Shown: positions 14,650-23,727, counted from the first letter of the stretch. The stretch is 25,542 bases of DNA from UBA1189 sp045594245 (GCA_045594245.1 JAZNYG010000061.1:1-25542), one strand, 5' to 3'. Numbers and translations are program-made. The notes: generated from the letters alone by a model not told the origin.

Positions 14650-15522
14650 ATGCGTTTTGCACTATTTGGAAATACCCACGAGACAGGCAAGTCGGCCCAC
14701 GCCGAGCAATTATTCCGTATCCTCTCGCACTATGCCGATGAGGTATACGTAGACTCTGATTTCAATCGCTTCCTACGCGAGGAACAGCCCTTCTCCTTTG
14801 AGCCAGCCGGCATCATCAGCAATCTGGGCACACAAGACATCGACATGGCCATCAGCCTGGGTGGCGACGGCACTTTCCTCAAGGCAGCTCGCTGCGTAGG
14901 CAACACCGGCATACCCATCGTAGGCATCAATACAGGCCGGCTGGGATTCCTGGCCGACGTATCGGCCGATGAAATGGAGCACTTCTTTGCCCTACTTCAC
15001 CAAGGACGCTATGTAATACGCGAACGCAGTCTATTGCGATTGACCACCAGCGACACACCTACACAACCCATCTATGCACTCAACGAGATTGCCGTATCGA
15101 AGCACGACAGTTCTTCGATGCTGGCCATCCACACCGCCGTTGACGGCGAACGCCTCACCACCTACATGGCCGACGGCCTCCTTATAGCCACCCCTACCGG
15201 TTCTACGGCTTATTCGCTCAGCGCTGGCGGCCCTATCATCTATCCACAGGCCGACGTCTTTGTACTCACCGCAGTGTCGCCCCATAGCCTCAACGTGCGC
15301 CCCATCGTGATTGCCGATGACAAAACCATCGATCTGCACATTGAGAGCCGCAGCGGCAGTTTCCTGGTTGCTGCCGACGGCATCAGCCACAGCCTACCCG
15401 AATCCACAACGCTCACCATACAAAAAGCAGACTATACAATCCGCGTCGTGAAGCAGGAAGGCAGCACATTCTTCCAGACGCTACAGAAGAAAATGCTTTG
15501 GGGTACCGACCCTAGGGAATAA
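14650..15522 (+). CDS. nadK: NAD kinase
   Basis: NadK phosphorylates NAD to NADP in the cytosol, setting the NADPH supply. The 290-residue protein has the signature GGDGTF at 71-76 (catalytic aspartate D73), the NE pair N145/E146 (YALNEIAVS), and the TPTGSTAYSLSAGGPII block at 181-197. It begins MRFALFGN, typical of the Bacteroides enzyme. It diverges from pdxJ and is followed by a 394-bp repeat-rich region before metK, with no clear terminator after its own stop, so some read-through into metK is possible. Confidence 0.96.
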   Translation: MRFALFGNTHETGKSAHAEQLFRILSHYADEVYVDSDFNRFLREEQPFSFEPAGIISNLGTQDIDMAISLGGDGTFLKAARCVGNTGIPIVGINTGRLGFLADVSADEMEHFFALLHQGRYVIRERSLLRLTTSDTPTQPIYALNEIAVSKHDSSSMLAIHTAVDGERLTTYMADGLLIATPTGSTAYSLSAGGPIIYPQADVFVLTAVSPHSLNVRPIVIADDKTIDLHIESRSGSFLVAADGISHSLPESTTLTIQKADYTIRVVKQEGSTFFQTLQKKMLWGTDPRE

Positions 15523-15575
15523 CACGCACCAGCCCTTATAGCTATGGCCAGGCGACAAAGAAGAAATTTGATTTC

Positions 15576-15686
15576 AAACTTGCATTTTCGCTCGCCTTGC
15601 ACTGCTTTAGCTTGTTTTTACAAGCAGAAGATAGGCTGCGGCTCGGAAAATTGCAAGTAAACTTGCATTTTCGCTCGCCTTGCACT
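15576..15686. repeat. 28-bp perfect direct repeat, two copies
   Basis: An identical 28-bp sequence starting AAACTTGCATTTTCGC lies at 15576-15603 and 15659-15686, 83 bp apart. The second copy is preceded by TTGCAAGT, so TTGCAAGT and ACTTGCA make an inverted repeat at its left edge. The second copy also supplies the -33 side of the likely metK promoter, while the first copy is followed by TGCTTTAG, not a -7 box. Confidence 0.85.
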
Positions 15687-15694
15687 ATCTTTGC
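15663..15694 (+). promoter_or_regulatory. Probable metK promoter
   Basis: TATCTTTGC (15686-15694) fits the TAnnTTTG -7 consensus, and TTGC (15663-15666) lies 19 bp upstream as a -33 element. Transcription would start near 15699, giving a leader of roughly 215 bases. No known SAM riboswitch is visible by eye in that leader. Confidence 0.6.
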
Positions 15695-15797
15695 AGGCGA
15701 AAAGAGGTGGATAGATTTGGGCAGCTTGCAACCACAGTAAAAAATGCTAAAAAACAGCAGTTTCATGCTGCTTGCATATTTCCCTGACTATCCCCTT

Positions 15798-15916
15798 GTT
15801 TGAGTTTATGAGTTTTTAAGTTGTTGAGTTTCCATCCAGATGGGGACATAAACGCTTGAAAACTTTTAATCTCCACAAACTAAAAGATTTGCAAACTTAT
15901 AAACTTTAAAACTGAC
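15798..15916. repeat. Inverted octanucleotide arrays in the metK leader
   Basis: Four 8-bp units of NNNTRAGT type (15798-15829) precede a short perfect hairpin CCATCCAGATGG (15832-15843). Units with ACT at an 8-bp period follow: exact at 15895, 15903 and 15911, degenerate back to 15862. They run right up to the metK ATG. The second array is roughly the reverse complement of the first, so the leader RNA could form a long imperfect stem closed by the hairpin. Confidence 0.65.
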
Positions 15917-17209
15917 ATGGGATATCTGTTTACATCCGAATCGGTGTCTGAGGGACACCCCGACAAAGTGGCCGACCAAATATCGGACGCTGTACTGGAC
16001 AAGTTGCTGGCCTATGACCCCAACTCGAAGGTAGCTTGCGAAACGTTAGTAACCACCGGACAGGTTGTGATTGCCGGTGAAGTAAAAACGAGTGCCTACG
16101 TAGACCTCCAGCTCATCGCACGCGAGGTTATCAACAAGATTGGCTATACGAAGAGCGAATATATGTTTGAAGGCAATTCATGCGGTGTGCTATCGGCCAT
16201 CCATGAGCAAAGTGCCGACATCAACCGCGGCGTAGAGCGCGAAGATCCCATGAACCAGGGAGCCGGCGACCAAGGTATGATGTTTGGCTACGCCACCAAT
16301 GAAACCGAAAACTATATGCCGCTCTCACTCGACTTGGCACACAACATCCTCCTTGTATTGGCAGAAATCCGCCGCGAGGGTAAGCAAATGACCTATCTGC
16401 GCCCCGATGCCAAGAGCCAAGTAACCATCGAGTATGATGACAATGGCAAGCCTGTACGCATTGACACCATCGTAGTATCGACCCAGCACGACGACTTCAT
16501 CGTTCCGGTCGACAACAGTTCCGAAGCACAACTTAAGGCCGATGAGCAGATGTTGGCACAGATACGCAAGGATGTCATCGAGATACTCATGCCTCGCGTC
16601 ATTGCCGATATACACAACGAAGATGTACTGGCTCTCTTCAACGACAACATCACCTACCACGTGAACCCCACAGGCAAGTTTGTTATCGGTGGCCCTCATG
16701 GCGACACAGGTCTTACTGGACGTAAGATTATTGTAGACACTTATGGAGGAAAGGGTGCCCATGGAGGCGGTGCCTTCAGCGGCAAAGACCCCAGCAAAGT
16801 AGACCGCAGTGCAGCATACGCGGCACGCCACATTGCCAAGAACCTCGTAGCGGCCGGCGTAGCCGATGAGATTCTGGTACAGGTATCCTATGCTATCGGT
16901 GTAGCCAAACCCATCAACATCTACGTTGACACCTATGGCCGCAGCCATGTGCCCATGACCGACGGTGAGATTGCCAAAAAGATTGACGAGCTATTTGACA
17001 TGCGCCCGAAGGCTATAGAGGAGCGTCTCAAACTGAGAAACCCCATCTATGCAGAGACTGCTGCATACGGCCATATGGGACGTCGTCCTCAGACCATCAC
17101 CAAGAGTTATAAGTCGCGCTACGAAGGCGACAAGGATGTCACAGTTGAGTTGTTCACATGGGAAAAGCTCGACTATGTAGAGAAGGTCAAGGAGGCTTTC
17201 GGATTATAA
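15917..17209 (+). CDS. metK: S-adenosylmethionine synthase
   Basis: MetK makes S-adenosylmethionine from methionine and ATP in the cytosol, supplying methyl groups. The 430-residue protein carries the ATP motif GHPDK (13-17), GAGDQG (115-120) and the phosphate loop GGGAFSGKD (283-291), with DRSAAYAAR following. It is longer than the E. coli enzyme (384) because of insertions in the middle (about 150-240), a form I associate with Bacteroidota. The ATG at 15917 begins MGYLFTSESVSEGHPDK as expected. It has a long structured leader and its own terminator. Confidence 0.97.
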   Translation: MGYLFTSESVSEGHPDKVADQISDAVLDKLLAYDPNSKVACETLVTTGQVVIAGEVKTSAYVDLQLIAREVINKIGYTKSEYMFEGNSCGVLSAIHEQSADINRGVEREDPMNQGAGDQGMMFGYATNETENYMPLSLDLAHNILLVLAEIRREGKQMTYLRPDAKSQVTIEYDDNGKPVRIDTIVVSTQHDDFIVPVDNSSEAQLKADEQMLAQIRKDVIEILMPRVIADIHNEDVLALFNDNITYHVNPTGKFVIGGPHGDTGLTGRKIIVDTYGGKGAHGGGAFSGKDPSKVDRSAAYAARHIAKNLVAAGVADEILVQVSYAIGVAKPINIYVDTYGRSHVPMTDGEIAKKIDELFDMRPKAIEERLKLRNPIYAETAAYGHMGRRPQTITKSYKSRYEGDKDVTVELFTWEKLDYVEKVKEAFGL

Positions 17210-17223
17210 TTTAGATTATATAG

Positions 17224-17267
17224 AAAAAAGAATGAGGGTCGCGATATCTCGACCCTCATTCTTTTTT
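17224..17267. terminator. Bidirectional intrinsic terminator between metK and the M24 peptidase
   Basis: An 18-bp perfect stem (17224-17241 with 17250-17267, arms containing GAATGAGGGTCG and CGACCCTCATTC) closes an 8-base loop. It begins with an A run and ends with a T run, so it can act for both converging genes. Confidence 0.92.
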
Positions 17268-17278
17268 ATCAGTTCTTC

Positions 17279-18664
17279 TTAGGCATTGCACACAGCCTCA
17301 ATCTCCTCGGCACTACTAGGCTTATGGTTACCCAAGCGACGGGCTCCATCAGCTGTAATGAGATAGTCCTCCTCATTGCGAATACCACCGAAGTCCTTCC
17401 ATGCATCGAGCTTGTCGTAGCAGATGAAGTCTGTGTACATTTTCTCTGCACGCCATTTGTCAATAAGCTCTGGGATGAAATAAATACCGGGTTCAACGGT
17501 AAACACAAAGCCTGGCTCGAGAGGACGCGCCAAACGAAGTGACTTGAAACCAAACTGAGTGCTCTTGGGCTGACCATCATAGCCTACATATACCTCGCCC
17601 AAGTTCTCCATATCATGCACATCAAGACCCATCATATGACCCAATCCGCAAGGCATGAAGAGGGCATACGCACCTATACGCGCTGCTTCGGCAGGGTCTC
17701 CCTTGAGAAGGCCCAACTCCTTCATACCCTTACAAATCTCCGTCATAGCGATCATATGAACATCACGGAAAGGCACACCCGGCTTCAAAGCATTCACCGC
17801 AGCTGTGTAGGCACGATGATTGATGTCAAAGACTGTGCGCTGACGCTCTGTAAAGTGTCCACTGACTGGCATAGTAGAAGTAAGGTCACCAGCATAATGC
17901 ATAGCATTCTCTGCGCCTGCATCGAGAAGGAATAGCTGTCCTTCCTTAAGCACATTACTATGGCAATGATTGTGAAGAGTCTGCCCATTGATGGTCGCAA
18001 TCACAGGAAACGACAGATTACCCCCCTGACGCATGGCTACCTCCGTAACGGCAGCAGCAATCTCACTCTCCTTGACACCGGGACGAGCCATACGCATAGC
18101 CGTCACATGCATTTCAACACTGGTGTTTACTGCCTCTTCGATTTGAGCAATCTCTTCTGCACTCTTGTAATTACGCTGATCAACTACGGCACGGATAAAG
18201 GGCACCGATGACTTGGCAGCCAACTCGGCCGGATGTATACCCAACAGTTCGCTGAGCCATAGCTTGTGATCGCCACGATAAGGAGGCAAGAAATGTATTG
18301 GCTGGCCTTTCGCGGCAGCACGCGCCAAGTAGTTCTTGAGCTCACCCATAGGCAGTGTTTCGCTGATACCTACGCGCTCGCTCTTCTCACTGATGGTTGG
18401 CTGTGTGCCCATCCATACAATGTCATCGATCGTAAGTTCATTGCCAAAGATAATCTCACGGTCCTCATCTATGTCAATGACAGCAGCCAAGCCAGCATAG
18501 TCAGAGCCAAAGAAATAAAGGAAGGTAGAGTCCTGACGGAAGTGATAGGTGTTGTCGGCATAGTTCATGCCGCACTCGTCGTTGCCGAGAAACAGCAACA
18601 AACCGCTCTTCAGCGTTGCCTTCAGCTGCTGGCGGCGACGGATGTAAGTTTCTTTTGCAAACAT
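17279..18664 (-). CDS. pepP: Aminopeptidase P family metallopeptidase (M24B)
   Basis: This enzyme likely removes an N-terminal residue preceding proline in peptides, in the cytosol. The 461-residue protein has an AMP_N-type N-terminal domain (about 1-150) and a pita-bread M24 domain. All five metal ligands can be seen: D248 (LLDAGAE), D260 (GDLTST), H343 (GLGHMMGLDVHD), E391 (FTVEPGIYF) and E431 (GGIRNEEDYLIT). Length and layout match PepP-like enzymes. It converges with metK on a shared terminator. It is separated by 42 bp from the glycosyltransferase gene on the same strand, so a shared transcript is possible, but I see no promoter. Confidence 0.92.
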   Translation of the reverse strand: MFAKETYIRRRQQLKATLKSGLLLFLGNDECGMNYADNTYHFRQDSTFLYFFGSDYAGLAAVIDIDEDREIIFGNELTIDDIVWMGTQPTISEKSERVGISETLPMGELKNYLARAAAKGQPIHFLPPYRGDHKLWLSELLGIHPAELAAKSSVPFIRAVVDQRNYKSAEEIAQIEEAVNTSVEMHVTAMRMARPGVKESEIAAAVTEVAMRQGGNLSFPVIATINGQTLHNHCHSNVLKEGQLFLLDAGAENAMHYAGDLTSTMPVSGHFTERQRTVFDINHRAYTAAVNALKPGVPFRDVHMIAMTEICKGMKELGLLKGDPAEAARIGAYALFMPCGLGHMMGLDVHDMENLGEVYVGYDGQPKSTQFGFKSLRLARPLEPGFVFTVEPGIYFIPELIDKWRAEKMYTDFICYDKLDAWKDFGGIRNEEDYLITADGARRLGNHKPSSAEEIEAVCNA

Positions 18665-18706
18665 GGTCTTCGTTATTATTGATGTATATTAGTGAATAAA
18701 TCTCTA

Positions 18707-19972
18707 TTACGCATGCATACCCGTTATACGGTTGTATATTCCGATATACTTCATGGCCACACTGTTCTCTCCATATGTGTTTGCTGCCTTGCGAGCGGCC
18801 TCACGACTCAGCATCTCGTAGTCTCCTTCAGTAAGCAGCCAATGGATGCCCGCAGCAAAGTCGGACACATTCTTGTAATCCGCCACATAGCCATTATGCA
18901 AGTGATCTATCATTTCAGGTATACCCCCCACGCTGAATCCTATACAGGGGACCCCACAAGCCATAGCCTCCACGATAGTATTGGGCAAGTTGTCCTGCAA
19001 AGATGGTATGGCGAAGAGATCCACAGCATTGTAGACCTCTACCAGTCTCTTCTCCTCTGCCACATAGCTTAGCGGATACACGTCGAACGGGATATCTTGA
19101 TACAACGCGGGTGATATATTCTTACCGATAAGGACAACGCCCAACTGATTCCTCCACTCGGGATGCTCGGTCGACAACATTTTAACAGCTTCCTTAAGGT
19201 AATGATAGCCTTTACGTTCATCGGCCAATGAGTGTGAACTGAAGAGTATCAGACGTTTGTCGGTCGGCAGCCCTAATGCTTCACGAGCCTGTTGCTTGCT
19301 ACGCGGTCTAAAAAGATTGGTATTTATGGCATTAGGCACACACTGTATCTTACAGCCATGCAGCAGATGGCTGTTTATGGCCATATTGCCGAGCCATCGA
19401 CTACAAGCCACAAACTGAATATGCGCCCCTTGCAGCATCTGTTCCTTACGTTTGAATATGCGGTAGGCCATATCGCGATATTTGCGGCTATTGAGCTGCG
19501 GGCAATCGTGGCATTGCTCGGTATAGTGGTCACAATCATGTGCGTAATGACATATTCCCGTGAAGGGCCACATGTCATGCAATGTCCATACAATAGGCTT
19601 TCCTGAAGCAATAATTTTATCTATCGAAGAAAGCGAGAGCATACCGCCATTGGTCCAATGCAGATGGATTACATCAGCCTGTTTGAACTCAGGCAGGTTG
19701 GTAATATCAGTGCCCGATCGGCCCAGATCGATGGCATAGACCCGATTGCGACGGAAGTGCGTATGTAAAGCTACAGACAGCCTCTCCCATACCATACTGA
19801 AACGATCAGATAGGGTATACTCAGCCTGCACCGTGGTCACTTGATCGGTGCTTTTGCGACGCACCAGCATCTTGGCCTTGATACCATTATTCTTCAATGC
19901 CTCAGTCAGGCGATAAGCAGCAATCGCAGGACCACCCTGTCGCTCCGTTGTATTTATAATGAGTACTCGCAC
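18707..19972 (-). CDS. Glycosyltransferase family 4 protein (WcaC-like)
   Basis: This 421-residue GT-B enzyme begins MRVLIINTTERQGGPAIAAYRL, with the glycine-containing nucleotide-sugar loop. It has HLHWTNGG and TLHDMWPFTGICHY blocks typical of colanic-acid WcaC-like GT4 enzymes, then a cysteine cluster (C141, C147, C154, C157). The C-terminal donor domain has KGYHYLKEA and the GT4 signature NTIVEAMACGVPCIGFSVGGIPEMI with E335. It probably transfers a sugar from a nucleotide donor to a surface glycan. Donor and acceptor cannot be deduced. The second glycosyltransferase lies 26 bp upstream, so they are probably one unit. Confidence 0.88.
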   Translation of the reverse strand: MRVLIINTTERQGGPAIAAYRLTEALKNNGIKAKMLVRRKSTDQVTTVQAEYTLSDRFSMVWERLSVALHTHFRRNRVYAIDLGRSGTDITNLPEFKQADVIHLHWTNGGMLSLSSIDKIIASGKPIVWTLHDMWPFTGICHYAHDCDHYTEQCHDCPQLNSRKYRDMAYRIFKRKEQMLQGAHIQFVACSRWLGNMAINSHLLHGCKIQCVPNAINTNLFRPRSKQQAREALGLPTDKRLILFSSHSLADERKGYHYLKEAVKMLSTEHPEWRNQLGVVLIGKNISPALYQDIPFDVYPLSYVAEEKRLVEVYNAVDLFAIPSLQDNLPNTIVEAMACGVPCIGFSVGGIPEMIDHLHNGYVADYKNVSDFAAGIHWLLTEGDYEMLSREAARKAANTYGENSVAMKYIGIYNRITGMHA

Positions 19973-19998
19973 AAACAGTTCCTAAGAAAAATCTTCAA

Positions 19999-21138
19999 TT
20001 AAAGTTTACTTGCCACATCGAGCAACGACGTTGTCATATTGCTCCATGCATACTTCGCCTTTTCTTGCACCACACCCTCATGGAAATCACTCTCGCTGCG
20101 GTTGTCTACAAAGTCGACCAATGCATCAGCAATGTCTGCGGCATCAGGTTGAGTGACATAGCCCACTTTCCCATGAGGGACAATCTCGGCCAGTCCTCCA
20201 ACATTAGTCACAAGCATAGGGCGCTCGAAATGGTAAGCAATCTGCGTAATACCACTCTGCGTGGCCGACTTATAGGGCTGTGCCACCAAATCGGCAGCAG
20301 CAAAGAAATAGCGTACTTGGTCGGCCGGCACAAACTCCTTATACCAAACAATATGCTCTGTGAGTTCCAACTCTTTTTCCAACTGCTCGTATAACTCAGC
20401 ATTGCTATAAAACTCACCCGCTACGATGAGCTTCACCCTTTTGCCCCGCAAACGTCTATCGGCAAAGGCACGAAGCAAAAGGTCAAGCCCCTTGTAATCA
20501 CGAATAAGTCCGAAAAAGAGAATATAACGAGTGTCTGGATCAAGTCCGAGATGAGCAATTGCTTCATCACGAGACACCTTAGGGCCAAAGTTATCGTAAA
20601 GCGGATGTGGAGTAAGGGCACAAGGTTTGGTGTCATCAAAACTCTTGGCATCGCGCAACACCGACTCTGACATTGCGATATAGCCTCCTACCGACCGTAT
20701 CATATAACGGGCAAACATATGGTCTCCGATGCGATGCTCATGAGGAATCACATTGTCGAGCAGAGCCACCACCTTAATGCTCTTGTCCTTACGGACGATG
20801 CGGGCTACAGTACCAAGACAGGGAGCCAGAAAGGGAAGCCAGAAACGTATCATTACCATGTCGGGATGAGCACGACGTATCTCACGACCTACCTTTAACC
20901 AATTAAAGGGATTAATGGAATTAAGCTTGCGCACTATTGACAACTTCTCAGGAGCTGCACCAGTGGCATATTGCGTCTTTCCGGGAAACAAGAAACTAGG
21001 ATACTGCAACGTGAAGGTGTATATCGTCACCTCATGCCCCTCACGCTGGAACTCATAGGCCAAACGTTCGTTAAAATCAGCGATACCACCTCTATAGGGA
21101 TAAGCTGGGCCAACTATGATAATTCGTTTCTTCTCCAT
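19999..21138 (-). CDS. Glycosyltransferase family 4 protein
   Basis: This 379-residue GT-B protein starts at ATG 21138 (MEKKRIIIVGPAYPYRGGIADFNERLA). The open frame extends to 21225, but the extra 29 residues would cover the promoter region and do not look like protein. The acceptor half has the PYRGGIA loop and the donor half has FFGLIRDYKGLDLLLRAF and ATQSGITQIAYHFERPMLVTNVGGLAEIV. It probably acts on a surface polysaccharide or lipid-linked glycan; substrate is unknown. It is first in a two-gene unit divergent from the YfhO-family gene, and a -7-like box lies 22 bp upstream. Confidence 0.87.
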   Translation of the reverse strand: MEKKRIIIVGPAYPYRGGIADFNERLAYEFQREGHEVTIYTFTLQYPSFLFPGKTQYATGAAPEKLSIVRKLNSINPFNWLKVGREIRRAHPDMVMIRFWLPFLAPCLGTVARIVRKDKSIKVVALLDNVIPHEHRIGDHMFARYMIRSVGGYIAMSESVLRDAKSFDDTKPCALTPHPLYDNFGPKVSRDEAIAHLGLDPDTRYILFFGLIRDYKGLDLLLRAFADRRLRGKRVKLIVAGEFYSNAELYEQLEKELELTEHIVWYKEFVPADQVRYFFAAADLVAQPYKSATQSGITQIAYHFERPMLVTNVGGLAEIVPHGKVGYVTQPDAADIADALVDFVDNRSESDFHEGVVQEKAKYAWSNMTTSLLDVASKL

Positions 21139-21158
21139 AAAAAACAACTTTAACTCAG

Positions 21159-21218
21159 ACAAAAGTACAAAAAAGGAGAACAGTTGCCATAAATTATCCA
21201 AAAAAACTGTACTTTTGT
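21159..21218. promoter_or_regulatory. Symmetric divergent promoter boxes for the glycosyltransferase and yfhO genes
   Basis: ACAAAAGTAC (21159-21168) and GTACTTTTGT (21209-21218) are perfect inverted 10-mers. Each contains TACTTTTG, a TAnnTTTG -7 box, pointing outwards towards the GT gene (minus, 21160-21167) and the yfhO-like gene (plus, 21210-21217). The -33 motifs are weak (TTG at 21184-21186 for the plus side, 23 bp away). Predicted leaders are short (about 17 and 30 bases). The symmetry suggests coordinated transcription of both directions. Confidence 0.55.
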
Positions 21219-21252
21219 GCATCAATAAGTAGTTTTTAACGAACCATCAAAG

Positions 21253-23727
21253 ATGAAGAAAGAAAATATTTGGCAAAAATACGGAGCCTACGCTGTGGCT
21301 TTGGTAATTTTCGTGGCTATCGCCTGTATCTATTGTTCGCCAGCTCTGGAAGGCAAAGTTATCCAGTCTGGCGACAGCACAAGCGCAACCTCAGCTGTGC
21401 AAGAAGCCGTAAAATACACCAAGGATACGGGTGACCATACCTTCTGGACCGGCTCGATGTTTAGCGGTATGCCCAACTACCAGATTGGCGGTGGGCACTA
21501 CGAAGCCAACGACTGGCTGAAACCCTTCCACAAGATTATGCTCAAGGGACATTGGAGCACACCTTGGGTATTTATCATCTTCTTCGTATGCTTCTACATC
21601 CTGATGCGGGCATTCAACATCAACAAATGGTTGAGCATCGTAGGTGCGCTGGCCACGGGATTCTCTTCCTACTTCTTCATCATCGTGCAGGCGGGGCACA
21701 ACTCGAAGACCTCGTCCATAGCACTTATCTCGGTAGTCGTAGCAGGCTTCTACCTCATCTTCCGTAAGAAATATGGATGGGGAGTGATACTGACCATGCT
21801 GTTTACCGCTATCGGATTTGGCAATCACCCGCAGATGTCCTACTACCTATTCATGATGATCGGCCTCTTCTTCATTGCCGAGCTATATACCCACATCAAG
21901 GAGAAGCGTTATAAGGACCTTGCCATTGGCAGCGCACTCTTCTTCGGTTCGCTGCTCATAGGTTTGGGCACGGGCAGCTCTACCATCTTTGTGAACCAGG
22001 AATATGCCGAGCAAACGATGCGCGGCGGGCACTCCGACCTTGCCAAGGCGAAGGATGCCGACAACAAGACCAAGGGCCTCGACCTCGACTACGCTACCCA
22101 ATGGAGCTATGGCATTGATGAGTCGCTGTCGTTCCTCATACCGGGTGTGATGGGTGGTGCATCGACCTACGATGTAGGTACCGACTCGGAACTGTACAAG
22201 TCATTGGTCAAGCATGGTGTACCCCGCAACTCTGCCGCCCAGTTCTGTGCCAATGTACCCCTCTATTGGGGCGACCAACCCTTCACGGCAGGCAACGTCT
22301 ATATGGGTGCCATCGTATGCTTCCTCTTTGTGCTGGGTTTGCTCATCGTGAAAGGGCCCTACAAATGGGCGATACTGGCCGCCACGCTCTTCTCTGTGGC
22401 TTTGGCTTGGGGACACAACTTTATGCCGCTCACCGAGTTTTTCTTCAAGTACTTCCCTATGTACAATAAGTTCCGCGCTGTGTCGTCCATCCTTATCGTT
22501 GCTGAGGTGGCCATGCCGTTGCTTGGATTCTTGGCCATCAAGGAGCTGATGGATGACACCCTTTCACGCGAGAAAGCTATGCGCAGCATTTACATCGCTA
22601 CGGGAGTGACAGCAGGAATTTGTTTTATCATCGCCCTGTTTGGCGGTACGCTGTTTGACTTTACCGCTCCCGTTGATGCCGGGTTTGCCTCAAGCCTCCC
22701 CGACTTCGCCTACCAAGGTATCCTTGCCGAGCGTGAGGCGCTGATGAAAGGAGATGCCTGGCGCTCGTTCCTCTTTATCATCTTAGCTGCAGCCACGCTC
22801 TGGGTGTTTGCCAAGGGATGGATCAAGTGGAGCTATATGGTAGCCATCTTGGGTGTGTTGGTGTTGGCCGATATGTGGCCCGTAAATCAGCGCTACCTCA
22901 ACGACGATTCCTTCGTCCCCAAGAAAAACAACAGCGCTGCATTCCAGATGTATCCCTACGAGAAGCAAATCTTGCAGGATAAGGACCCGCACTTCCGTGT
23001 GCTGAACCTTACGACCAACACCTTCAACGATGCCCGCACATCATATTATCTAAAGTCGATTGGTGGCTACCATGCAGCCAAGCTGCGCCGCTATCAAGAC
23101 CTGATAGACCAACATATCTCGAAGATGAACATGAACGTCATCGGCATGCTCAACGCCAAGTACTTCATCGTACCTGACCAAAAGGGAGGGCAGCCCACCG
23201 TACAACGCAACCCCTATGCCATGGGCAATGCGTGGTTTGTAGATACCCTACAGGTAGTAGACACTCCGAATGAGGAGAGCGATGCCCTCAACCATATCAA
23301 CCTGCATACTACCGCCGTGCTGGACAAAGAGTTTGCCCCCTATGTAGAAAACTTCACACCTGGGCATGACTCTACAGCCACCGTACGCCTCACCAAGTAC
23401 ACTCCCCGCTATCTCGACTACGAGTACACTGCCAGCAAGCCCGGCACACTCGTATTCTCAGAGATCTACTATCCCTATGGATGGAAAGCCACCATCGACG
23501 GAGTGCCTGCCGACATCTATCGTGTGAACTACATGCTACGCGCCATCAATGTGCCTGCAGGCAAACACACCATCCACATGGTGTTTGACCCGGATAGCGT
23601 GAAGAAGGGCGAAACCATCGCCATGGCGTGCATCATCATCATGTATGCTACCATCCTACTGATTATAGGTCTCGGTGTGTACCGCATCCTGCGCAAGCGT
23701 AAAAGCCAAACGAAACAATCTGAATAA
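21253..23727 (+). CDS. YfhO family multi-pass membrane protein
   Basis: This 824-residue protein is an integral membrane protein of the YfhO family. It has an N-terminal helix (about 12-29), then a first loop carrying GKVIQSGD with D41, the acidic position expected for a GT-C-type glycosyltransferase. Many helices follow up to about residue 545 and near 790-812, and a large soluble domain occupies about 550-785. Gram-positive YfhO adds sugars to wall polymers with a lipid-linked donor. In Bacteroides the substrate is unknown, so glycan modification at the cell surface is inference, supported by two divergent glycosyltransferase genes. The ATG at 21253 fits the membrane-helix start. It lies 46 bp before kduI, but no functional link is evident. 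Confidence 0.85.
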   Translation: MKKENIWQKYGAYAVALVIFVAIACIYCSPALEGKVIQSGDSTSATSAVQEAVKYTKDTGDHTFWTGSMFSGMPNYQIGGGHYEANDWLKPFHKIMLKGHWSTPWVFIIFFVCFYILMRAFNINKWLSIVGALATGFSSYFFIIVQAGHNSKTSSIALISVVVAGFYLIFRKKYGWGVILTMLFTAIGFGNHPQMSYYLFMMIGLFFIAELYTHIKEKRYKDLAIGSALFFGSLLIGLGTGSSTIFVNQEYAEQTMRGGHSDLAKAKDADNKTKGLDLDYATQWSYGIDESLSFLIPGVMGGASTYDVGTDSELYKSLVKHGVPRNSAAQFCANVPLYWGDQPFTAGNVYMGAIVCFLFVLGLLIVKGPYKWAILAATLFSVALAWGHNFMPLTEFFFKYFPMYNKFRAVSSILIVAEVAMPLLGFLAIKELMDDTLSREKAMRSIYIATGVTAGICFIIALFGGTLFDFTAPVDAGFASSLPDFAYQGILAEREALMKGDAWRSFLFIILAAATLWVFAKGWIKWSYMVAILGVLVLADMWPVNQRYLNDDSFVPKKNNSAAFQMYPYEKQILQDKDPHFRVLNLTTNTFNDARTSYYLKSIGGYHAAKLRRYQDLIDQHISKMNMNVIGMLNAKYFIVPDQKGGQPTVQRNPYAMGNAWFVDTLQVVDTPNEESDALNHINLHTTAVLDKEFAPYVENFTPGHDSTATVRLTKYTPRYLDYEYTASKPGTLVFSEIYYPYGWKATIDGVPADIYRVNYMLRAINVPAGKHTIHMVFDPDSVKKGETIAMACIIIMYATILLIIGLGVYRILRKRKSQTKQSE

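Larger units (their letters stand above)
15523..15797. other. Repeat-bearing region between nadK and the metK leader arrays
   Basis: No gene is supported here. A minus-strand open frame at 15542-15766 runs straight through the 28-bp direct repeats and is probably an artefact. The region holds the direct repeat at 15576-15686, a small stem-loop GCTTGT/ACAAGC (15610-15625) and a probable metK promoter at 15663-15694. Confidence 0.55.

Noticed and set aside
15542..15766. Minus-strand open frame of 74 codons between nadK and metK
   Set aside because: It contains both copies of the 28-bp direct repeat and the metK promoter, and lacks any family features.
15699..15916. SAM riboswitch in the metK leader
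   Set aside because: I looked for riboswitch-like conserved cores and saw only the inverted 8-bp arrays and one short hairpin. A covariance-model search is needed to exclude it fully.
21139..21225. Upstream extension of the second glycosyltransferase reading frame
   Set aside because: It covers the divergent promoter boxes, and the family-like sequence begins only at MEKKRIIIVGPAYPYRGG (21138).
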